Assembly: GCF_000165425.1 (NCBI RefSeq)
Contig: NW_001799639.1
Coordinates: 1 to 22,914 of the forward strand
DNA length: 22,914 nucleotides
DNA from: Paramecium tetraurelia
Lineage: Eukaryota; Ciliophora; Oligohymenophorea; Peniculida; Parameciidae
Direction of reading: 5' to 3'
The position numbers were made by a program, and so were the translations under genes. Shown one piece after another: positions 9,157-19,596 of the stretch. The notes beneath the pieces were generated by a model. The model saw only the letters and a program-made list of their open reading frames with translations, was not told the DNA's origin and searched no databases. Within the stretch, counting starts at the first letter, position 1; every line of letters starts with the position of its first letter.

Positions 9157-12100
9157 ATGATTAGTCAGGATATTCTGTTTTTTTTATTGATACTCTAACT
9201 TGCTGATGGATTTAGGAATATTGCTGATTATAATGATAGGATTGGTTACTAGTTTTAATGTAATGGAGGACATCGTCATGCACCTGGAATGCATCCTCAT
9301 CCTTGTGTTTGTAATTTAAAAATTTGGATTTAGACTATTCTAATGTTTGTGAAACCGTTACAGAAGTGCAAATGATCGAATATGGTGGAAGAGAATATCT
9401 ACGCAAACACATCCCTATGTAGCTGGTGCAATTATGATATTCTGTACGGACAAAACTTTAATTTATGAATATGAAGAGAATACCGATTTAGTCCTTTCAT
9501 GTTAATTTGTCTCTAACGAGTGCTTAATAGCTTAAAAGTCTGGAGACATTATTAAATGCTAATATTGTGAAGGTGAAGAATGTTCGTAATCATTTAGTAC
9601 TTTAAATCATTATTTAGGTTGTGGAAAGAATTGTGCGAGTTGCGGATCAAGTTTTTGTGCAACATGTAAGGAAGGGTTTTCTTCCTCTAATAGTACAGAT
9701 TTAAGTTGTAGTTTAGGTAAATGTATTTTAGATATACTAGCCTGCTAAGCAACACATTTGAGTTGTTCAAATGATAATGGTGTATACTCATTTTAAGGGT
9801 GCAGAAAAGGTTATGAACTGGTTGACAATTAATGCGTTGGTATAAAAAATCTCAAATATTGAAGCATGTTCGTTTAAATGTGCTTAATGTGTTACTGGCG
9901 TTTGTACTGCATGCCAGTTTCAGTATTTTTTAAAAGACGGTTAATGCTTTGGAGATATAAATTGCACTAGATTTGATTATAATTATGATCCCAATACTGG
10001 ATTAGCTGTTGGAATAACTTGCTAAGTATGCGACTTCGGATATTTTTATAATCCAAGTCAACAAAAATGCACTCGTAATATATAATTTAATGATTTTAAG
10101 TCTGTAAATTACAGCCTGGTTTGGAAAGATGTCTTATTTGTTTTAATGCTACAGAATGCAAGATTTGTGTGGGAATATCCGTATTAACTGCTGATAAGAA
10201 ATGCACGACATCTCTATTGTCTAGTTGCTCTTCAAACTGTTAAACCTGCCTTTATAGTGATCCTAGTTACTGTACAACATGCTATTTGTAAGAAAAATTT
10301 CAGACTTCAAAAGTTACCCCTGGAAAATGTGTTTGTGATTAACAAAGAGGCTACTTCGATAAGGATGGTGAATGCGCATTTTGTAAAAGTGGGTAATGCG
10401 ATACTTGCGGTAAAGATTATTATGAATGCCTATCTTGTAAGACGATAACAAATAGAATCCTATTGAATGCTCAATGCATTTGTAAACAAGGATATTATGA
10501 GACTGGTTTGGGAAATTACATATGTTAAAGTATGTTTAAATCTAAATTAGAATGCTATGCCAATTGCTATAATTGTAAAGGACCTTATAATAATGATTGT
10601 ACAGAATGTGGAGATCCTAGTATCTATTTTAAATTCTTTGATAATGGGTCATGTTTTTGTGAAGAAGGAAAATAGTTGAAAATTCTATCTGATGGAAATA
10701 GCATTTGCATATGTAATGATATTAATATCAAATCAGCTTGTCATCCTAGATGCTAAAAATGTTCTTAGCCATATGATGCTTCAACAAATCAATATTGTAC
10801 TATGTGCATCCCGAGCCAAAATAGAGTATTATCTATAGATTACAAATGTGTTTGTTCAGATGGATATGGAAGTGATGGAATCTAAGATATTTGCATTAGT
10901 ACCTAATTTGAAAGTTAAAAATAGAGTGCCACTATACATGTAAGAGTTGTAAAGGACCTCTTGAAATTGATTGTCTAAACTGTTCCTCCGTTGCCCATAG
11001 ATATTTGACAAACGACAATAAATGTGCTTGCACCTAAGCCTATTATGATCCTGGTTTCTAGGATCCATTTTGTTATTGTAATCTGTATTTTTCTATATTA
11101 GTATCTTGTCATCATTCTTGTTCTAATTGCAATGTTTAAGGTTAAGATAAATGCACTTCATGTCCTCCTACAAGGTAAGCTGATTAAGTTGGAACTACCT
11201 TCTAATGTCTTTGCAAAGATCCACATTATTATAGTGATCAAACCCTATTAGAATGTTAACCATGCCATCTAACATGCAAAACTTGTAATGGCAGTTATGA
11301 AACAAATTGTCTATCTTGCGATACTACTACTAATAGGGAATTGGTTATTTCGAAATGTGATTGCTAACCTGGGTTTTACAGCACAGGCAGTCTTTAGTGT
11401 TCGTGTAATTATTAATACTTACTTTTAGAGTGTCATTATACCTGTTTAACATGTTTTTCTTTGGATGAAGATAGTTGTATCACTTGCTCTTCAGAAAAAA
11501 ATAGAGTTATGAAAGCAAACAAATGTATCTGCATGAATAATACAATGTAATAATAAAATGCAGACTCAATGTGTTAAAGTCAAATTTCCATCTTAACTTA
11601 GATTGTTCATATCGTTGTTCCTCTTGTTCTGTGAAGCCTGAAAATTGCACAACATGTCCTGATTTATCGGAACGTACCTTAGGGACTGATAATTCATGTT
11701 AATGTCCAGCTTATTATTATGATTAACCTGGCAATCCCATTTGCATAAGTATATTTTACATTATATTTTAGAGTGTCATAGTACTTGTTAAACCTGTCAA
11801 GGGTCATAAAGTAATTAATGTACATCTTGTGCTTCCTCTAAGCAAAATGAAATTAAACTCCAATGGTGAATGCGAATGCCCAAAATCATACTTTGATATA
11901 GGATTACAAGAATGCTAAAGTATATACTAATCAATATAGTAATAGTTTGTAGCAGTAGTTGCTTAGAATGCACTACTACTTCTACAAATTGTACATCTTG
12001 TAATTCAGATAGATATTAACTTCGGAAACAGTTGTTTATGCAAAACAAAACTTTAAGGCAACTACCTAACTACATATTTAGAGCCAATAACAAAACCGTT

Positions 12101-15100
12101 GTTAAAGTAAATAAGTAATTTATAATCAGGTTGCCATTATAGTTGTCTATCTTGTAGTGGTCCATTAGTGAATTAATGTTCGTCTTGTTTGAACTCAGAA
12201 TCAAGAATTTTAGTTGCTACAAGTTGTGTATGTGCAGAAAATACCTTTGATATCAGTGTCCCTAATTGTAAAAGTAATTTATACTTTCATCTTATTAAGA
12301 ATGTGATTATCGATGTTAAGGATGTACAATATTACCTTCACTATGTAAATCTTGCCCATCTTCAAGCTTAAGGATATTTAATCCTTTAAGCTCTTCTTGT
12401 GATTGCCCTAGTTAATATTATGATGATGGAGTTAATATTGTTTGTTAAAGTAGTATTTTATCATAGCATTAGAATGCCACTACTCTTGTTTGACCTGTAT
12501 TATAACTTCGACCAGATGTGATTCATGTTAAGTTAATTCATATCGAACTTACAATCCTTTATTATAATCTTGCCTTTGTAATGATCATTATTATGACTCT
12601 GGAATTCCTATTTGTCAATAATGCCACTATTCTTGTCTGCTATGTAATGCTTTTGGCGCTGATTAATGTTTAAGCTGCTAACCATAAACAACGTCATTTA
12701 GAATATTTAATGGAAAAGCCTGTGAATGCCTCTTTGGATATTATGAAGATGGGTTTTCTTCAATTTGTTAAAAATGCTTTTATAAATGTTTAAGCTGCAT
12801 TACTTCATAAACTTAATGCACATCTTGTGTATAAACAAGATAATTATATCAAAATCAATGCTTATGTGATCCTGGTTATTATGATAGTGGTCTAAGTAAT
12901 TGCAGTAAATGTGATTCAAATTGTTACAATTGCAATTACAATTCAAAATTATGTACGGAGTGTGATTCAAATAGCTTAAGGATTTTGAACACAAATAATA
13001 ATACTTGTTATTGTTAACCTGGCACAACTGAAATAGATGGATTATGTTAATACTGTAATATCAATTGTTAGACTTGCTCAAATAGTATTACAAATTGTAC
13101 ATCATGCGTTCTATCGAAAATGCTAATTAATTCAAAATGCGTTTGTATAGACGGAACATATTTGTCGAATGTTGATAATAAATGCTATAATTGTAACTCT
13201 ACTTGTGAAACTTGTGGTGGACAAGACTCATTTTGCTTGAGCTGTTCTTTAGATAAAAATAGAATTCTAAATAATAAAAATCACACTTGCATTTGTATGG
13301 ATGGATATTATGAAGATTTAGCAAACAACTCTTGTTTGTAATGCGATAAAACGTGCTTAGCTTGCTTTGGAAATTCTTCAAATTGTTTACAATGTGATTC
13401 AAATCTGAACCTAGAACTGAATTAGTAAAATCTATGCGTTTGCAAATCAGGCTACTTTTTTAATCTCATAGCCGAATAATGTTAAGGTAATATTGATATT
13501 TAATCTAAGTTTGCCACTTTAGTTGCACTGAATGCTAAACTTAAACTTAATGTTTAGCCTGTGAATTAATAACTAGATATTTTGATAGTGATACATCATA
13601 ATGCGTTTGCAAGGATGGCTTTTATGAAGTCAATTAAATTTCATGTTTAAGTAATAAGTATTAAAATTATAGAATGTCAAAGTAGTTGTAAAACATGTTA
13701 GATTTAGTCAAATAAATGTCTAACTTGTGATACGTCTAATTTTAGATATTTTTAAATGAATTCCTGCCCCTGTTTGGATGGGTATTATGATGTTGGAATT
13801 GAAATGTGCCAAAAATGCAGTGAGTTTTGTAAAACTTGCTAAATAAGTTCAACAAAATGTTAATCTTGTTTCCCAAATCATCTTCGCTCAGCAAATCAAA
13901 ATGTTTGTACTTGCATTCCTGGATATTTTGATAATGGGTCATTAATATGCGAAAGTATTAATCAAAAATTTAATTAGAATGCTCAAATTCTTGTTTAACT
14001 TGTAAAAATCAAAAAGATTATTGCACTAGTTGTGATATTAATTAAAATAGATTAGATTAATCTATTATTCACAAATGTCCTTGCCTTTCTGATTTTTATC
14101 AGGATTCTGATGAAATTTGCTAAAGTAATTATTTTCGTATTACTCAGAATGCCATATTAAATGTTCTGGATGTGTTAATGAAAGAAATAACTGCTAAAGC
14201 TGCAAATATATCTAAGGTTCCAATAGATTAACAATATCAAATTAGTGTAATTGTAAAGATGGATATTATGATGATGATGTTCAAATTATTTGTAAAAAAT
14301 GTGAATATCTTTGCAAAACTTGTGAAAAAGATGCAAAAAATTGTCTGAAATGCTTCAGTAATTTAAGAATAAATCCACCTGATTGCTCATGTGTGGATGG
14401 CTACTTTGAAACATCATAGCTGGTTTGTGAAGGTAGATATTATTATTATTTACTAAGCTTGCGAATTTTAATGCGATACTTGCTAAACAGTACCCTCGAA
14501 TTGCTTGACGTGTAAGGAAGGTCGTATAAACAAATCGTGTGATTGCGAAGAAGGATATTTTGAAGGTGGCCAAGTATTATGCATTTGTATATATTGAAAT
14601 AATATTGTAAGAATGTGACTTTTAGTGTAAAAAATGCCTAAAATATTCAGCTAATTGTTTAGCTTGTAAAGGTGATAGATTTGAAACTCCATTCTGTCGA
14701 TGTTAGGATGGATTTTATGATGATTTTTAAAGTGTAAATTGTTTGAAATGTGATTACACTTGTAAAACATGCTCTTTGTATGCATGTTTAACATGCAATG
14801 GCAATCGAATTTTATCTAATCAAATGACTTGCGATCCACCTCCAGATTCAGTTAGCTCGCTTTTAACTCCTTGGTGTTCAAGTATAATCTTCATAATATC
14901 AAAGATTGCGAAGTAGCTGTAATGAAGATTAAATTATCAGATGATCTGACAGCAATTATTGTCTTATTTGATTTCCCTCTCAATCCAAATTTCTTTTCAA
15001 TTTAACTTGATATCAATGCTTGCTTTAATATCCTAACATAGACTACTCTTTCTAAATTAGGAATAAACCCAACGTGTAAACTAGATCCAGATAATTAACA

Positions 15101-18100
15101 ACAATTAATTTTGAATCTCGGTCGCAATCCCACAATTATTCCAGGAGACAATATTGATTTTTTGCCAGGTTCATTTGGTCACAAAAATTGTAATAATAAA
15201 CTATTGTATTTCTTTCATAAATAAACTTGAAAAACCTTCGAACCCATTCGCTCCTGTTATCAAATATGATGTACCTACTTACTTATTTAATCCTTGTGAT
15301 GAGAACATTTTTTTGATTGAATAAAAACTATATGATGGTTTACGAAGTTTTATTTCCTTGTCATGGTCATTTGTTGTGTAGGGGTAAAATGGGAATGGTG
15401 AACTTGAAAATTTCGTTACTGAATTAACAAATTTATAATAATTGGATTTAACAATCCCAGAAAAAACATTACCAATCCAATCTAATGTAACTTTATTTTT
15501 GGAAGTTCAAAACTTTGTTTTAAAGAAAACAGTTTATAAAATATTAATTCAAACACATGCAGGATAATTTCCTAGTATTTTATCTAATCTTAAACAGTAA
15601 TATTATACATTTGAATCTATAAATCTAGCTTTCACTTTAAAGAAGAAAAGTTGCATAGAAAATTCAACAGTATCAAATGATATTTCTCAATATTAAACTA
15701 AATTTTATGAAGTCTGGAGAAATAACTCTAAATCTAGGCCTTCAAATATCAATTATACTGAATTAGTTAATTCTAACCTATTGGAATTTAATATTCAAAG
15801 CTACTCTTTAAGTACTTGGACAGCTTATACATTTTAACTAATTATTTCAGATCCTTCAATTTAATATTATTCCTAAAAAATGTAACAATTTAGATTAAAT
15901 CAGCGGGAATTGTCTGTCAATTTAATGGAACAAAGAAATTGCAAAAATATTTCGATGTTACATATATTTATGTCTAATGCAAAGATCTCGATGTTGAATA
16001 GAATTGGAATGAAGATCCAAATTTGTCGATAGCCATCAGTTGTTTAGATCTAAATTCACAAGGCGAATGTAAGGATTCTAAATAGTAAAAAATATCAATT
16101 AATTCTACTTAACCAAGTTAGGTTTTTCCTGAAGCTACCTTTTAGCCATACACAATTTAAGCGTGGATTGTAATTGCAACGAAGAATTCATTATCATACA
16201 CTTATAAAATAACTATTGTATATTTAGAAGTTGATTTTAAAACCCTAGATATCGATTATAATAATGGATATTTAGTAAGGCCTGTTAATAACTATGAAGA
16301 TTTAAAATTTACATTTAATATACCGCTTTAGAATAGATAATACCTTTTAGATTATTAAGTCGCAATAATTTATGATTTTTAATTAGTTACAATACTTAGG
16401 CCCTAATATTATAAATATTCCTTTTAATTATATGATCATTATTAATAATTTAACAAAGGAGATAAATTTAACCTTAAGTTTTTAGCCTAATATACTAATG
16501 ATAACATTCCTGTCTAAGCAGACTTAGGCCTAATTTTAAATTAACCTCCAATTTGTAGACTTCGAATGCTAGAATGGAATATCAAAGCTTTAGAGAATCA
16601 TAAAATGGCAATTAATTGTGAATAATCTGAAGATAAACCTTATCTTTATTAAATGAAGGTGTTTTTATTTAAAGATGATTTTGAAGAGTTTCAAAATAAA
16701 TCTTCAGATAATTCCCTACTTTTCTACGGTTTTTAGAAATCTAATAATTTAGTAGGATATTTTCCTAATGCAGAAATAAATGTAATATTATAGATCTTAG
16801 ATTAAAGAGGCTCGATAACAAATATTCATTAGTACTAAAATATCTCACAGAATCAAATTGATTGTACAAATTAAACTATAGAACAATTAATATTAAGGGA
16901 AAAAATTGCATGGATATTTGAAATAATGATTAATCGTTAAGATGAATTAAATTGCATCAAATTGAAGGATGAATTATTAAAATATATTGAATTAGGAATA
17001 AACTCTAAAGATATTTATGAAAAATTATTAGCCCATCAAACAATTAATCTATACAAAAAATTAATTTTGAAATCATAGGCTTCAAAAACTTCAAAGAGAT
17101 ATTTAGAATAAAATTAGCAAAATGAATGTTACAACAATAAGTCATCTCTCTTTATTAATACTAATTAAGAACACTTCTAAAAAAACAGCACTAATATTTC
17201 ATCTTTGGCAATATCTTCCTAAAAGATTGAAAAATAAATAACAAATTTAATAAAGTTAAAGGTAAATATGGAAAAATAAAATGCCTAAAATAATATAATT
17301 GTTAATACTGAGTCTATTATGTAAATTAAAAATATAGTCTAGATGCTATCAATTTCAGTACATTTGATAGATAATTAATTGTTAATTATTTCTTTGAATG
17401 AAACTTCTGCGGAGAACTAAGAGCAAGTAGCAATTATATCTGAGAAATTAATTATATTAATTGATAATATTACAATTCATATTAGTGACAGTGTATAAGT
17501 GAATGGTTAGGTTTTGTTGATTCAAGGATAAATTTTGAAATTCTAATTGTAAAAGCTTACAAAGTCGAAGCATAATTTAAATTTTTAAATACATGATGAT
17601 TACCTAGATAATTTAATTACATTCATTTAGAAATAATAACTCATAGTTTATTACAATTACTATAATCTATCATAAACTTACAGAACTATGCTACAAATTT
17701 ATTTAAATAGATCAGATTTTGAGATAGATTAAAATCATTACGTCAAAACTATTTTAACTAATTTTCTTTATACTAATCCCTAAATGAATCAGCAAGAATT
17801 AAGTGGTTATTATGGAATTGACTTGACAGAATTATAATATTGTGATCCTTTAAACCAGTTTTCTACAGTTGTTGAATATAATTATTAGTGTATAAATTAT
17901 ATAATGGAAAATAAGTTTGAAAATTGTCATTTAGAAATGTAAGAAGTTAATAATCAAAGAGCACAACTAGTTTGTATATGTAAATCAATAGGAAATTTAT
18001 TTTTGATAAAAAGTGCTCATAAAACAGTAACATAAAATAGTACTACGGTAGCAAATTAATTGTAATTTGATTTTTCATCAATTAAATTAATTGACTAAGC

Positions 18101-18888
18101 TTTTCTATTTGTCTAGAGCGGAGTTATTTTATCATCCTTTTTTGTTTATTTTTTCCTATTATATAAAGATTATAACAATTAAAAGGATATTGACTTAGAA
18201 CAAAGTTAAAGCGAAAGGTAAGATACCCTAGAGCGGGGTTAGAAGGTATTTGGCAGAAAATTTTATCCAGGTCATATCTTTATGTTTAAAGCAGCTTTCA
18301 AAGTAAATTACTTAATTATAAAAAAGCATATCCATTCAATATTGCAATTTTTTTAAGATGAAGAAAGCAATGTGAAAAAAAGCTTTAGATTTTTATTGTT
18401 TAGTAATTAATTAAGCATTTTAATATTAATATCTATTTGGGAAGTCCTGGCCTCCAATTTATTAATAATTAATGCCCAAATTAACCTTCTTATTTTATTA
18501 GGCGTTAGAGCGATTTCAAAGATAATTTAAGCTATTTATTAGTTAGGAGGCAAAATTGCAATAGCAATGGTACTACTGTATTTTTGCCTTCCTGTTTTGT
18601 ATTTATTCCTTACTATTATTGTATTAAATTAAATGTATATTATCATCTCATATTAGTGAATTAAATAAGACTGACATGGATGTTTAAATAACTTTAAATC
18701 TATTAAGCACTTTATTTTTAGTATTTTTCATAGTTGATCCGATCTCAATTTATATAAGAATAGTTTTATATAAAACTTACTTTAACAGTGTTAAGAATAA
18801 TGAGTATATTCCAATAAACCATTTCATTTATTTCTTTCTGCATCATAGTAGAATAAATAAAATTTATGAATAACTCTAAATCAGATGA
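9157..18888 (+). CDS. Giant cysteine-rich, REJ/GPS-like multi-pass membrane protein (frame disrupted)
   Basis: The protein starts MISQDILFFLLILQLADGF, a signal peptide. A short His/Cys segment follows (FQCNGGHRHAPGMH), then WWKRISTQTHPYVAGA and about 1,600 residues of cysteine-rich repeats (9,580-14,880). From 14,905 a beta-rich ectodomain begins; VPTYLFNPC (about 15,270) resembles ciliate REJ-type proteins. A Cys-x-Cys at 17973-17981 (LVCICKSIG) lies just before membrane segments at about 18,101, 18,406, 18,556 and 18,695, a GPS-like, polycystin-1-like order. Twenty-one micro-introns are needed. The frame breaks near 9351, 11841-11865, 12010-12020, 12040-12060, 15171-15230 and in a six-A run at 15875-15880; no intron explains these. 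It ends at TGA 18886, but coding-like sequence continues in frame. It may be a young pseudogene or carry consensus errors. Expected site: cell surface. Confidence is for the gene's identity and extent, not its activity. Confidence 0.85.
9311..18656 (+). other. Set of 21 micro-introns in the large gene
   Basis: Introns inferred from frame and GT...AG ends: 9311-9333, 9840-9864, 10075-10100, 10530-10550, 10899-10924, 11078-11101, 11405-11428, 11579-11601, 11749-11771, 11920-11945, 12107-12129, 12274-12299, 12450-12472, 13487-13509, 13651-13672, 13955-13977, 14125-14147, 14433-14457, 14587-14611, 14882-14904 and 18635-18656. All but one begin GTA (11579 begins GTC). Twelve end TAG, seven AAG and two CAG. 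The acceptor of 11920 could also be 11939 without changing frame. The 12107 intron lies in a disrupted stretch and is less certain. The three introns whose length divides by three (10530, 11078, 11405) could also be read as coding. Confidence 0.75.
9580..14880 (+). repeat. Cysteine-rich protein repeats (roughly 25-30 units)
   Basis: Units average about 50-55 residues. They follow the pattern C-x2/3-C, then C-x2-C, a short R-x-L/I-N stretch, then C-x-C, then GYY(D/E)-x-G and a final C that starts the next unit. Examples are QCICKQGYYETG and YSCLTC. This resembles growth-factor-receptor or furin-like cysteine-rich repeats, probably held by disulfides outside the cell. Most units start just after a phase-1 intron, but those between 12,473 and 13,486 carry none. 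Confidence 0.85.
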
Positions 18889-19200
18889 ATTTATAAATTA
18901 TTAATTTAATTAAATATAGGCATTGTATTATTTATCTAGCTTGTATAATTATAATATATCATAATTCTTTATCTAAAAAAGTTTGTTATGGCGACTTTAA
19001 AAACATAATAAAGAGCATTTAGTTAAAGTCCTCTACATGAAAGTAAAAATATTGTTAAACTGAAAAATTTGTCCTCTCGTTTTGATAAGTTCAATTAATT
19101 TATTGTAAATTTCAGATAATATCTTTGCTGTATTAAAATATTATAGAAATAGAAAGAAAATGAATTTATATTTTTTGCTAAAATGACTTTAAATAGTTGA
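18889..19200 (+). other. In-frame continuation after the TGA at 18886
   Basis: The frame of the large gene stays open for 103 more codons to a second TGA at 19198-19200. It gives IYKLLIQLNIGIVLFIQLV, a likely membrane segment, then a basic and Gln-rich tail (KTQQRAFSQSPLHESKN). The first TGA is preceded by YEQLQIR, so TGG changed to TGA would explain it. Alternatives are natural termination followed by chance open frame, or stop readthrough. The hydrophobic helix followed by a charged tail favours a formerly longer protein. Confidence 0.5.
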
Positions 19201-19596
19201 TTTCTTTCAGTGACCCTTAAAATAATAGAATTACTAGATTAACAAAAATCCATTTTCACCCTCAACTCTTGTTTTCTTACTTAGTTTTTTTGAAAATTCA
19301 GCTGAAAAAACATTAACATTATCTAACTTTCTTCATTTAAAATATTAATTCTAACTTTTAGTCTACTTTTAAATTCTTTCATTTTGTTACATCCAAAATT
19401 TTCTAATTCTATATCACACTCAAAAAATATATTAATGGTATTTTAACAACTTCTATAAATTAAATTTTTTCATTTATAGATCTATATTCTGTTTATGGTT
19501 TATTCATATATATAAGTATTATTTCTGCAAGTAAGATTCGTTTATAATTTTGAAGATTTTATCAAGAAAATAATTAATTTTAAATCTATTATATAA
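19201..19596. other. Intergenic region between convergent genes
   Basis: About 400 AT-rich bases separate the 3' ends of the plus-strand and minus-strand genes. It must hold both polyadenylation regions, but I see no clear hairpin or distinct signal. No coding frame here is convincing. Confidence 0.4.

Noticed and set aside
12800..13027. Minus-strand Asn/Cys/Tyr-rich frame
   Set aside because: It is the antisense of the cysteine repeats. TGT/TGC and AAT-rich codons on the plus strand create it. Similar shadows at 13199-13402, 13742-13942, 14355-14573 and 10856-11068 were rejected for the same reason.
13120..13341. Separate small cysteine-rich gene on the plus strand
   Set aside because: It is only the part of the large gene that happens to lack TAA and TAG; the same frame runs on in both directions with TAA/TAG as Gln.
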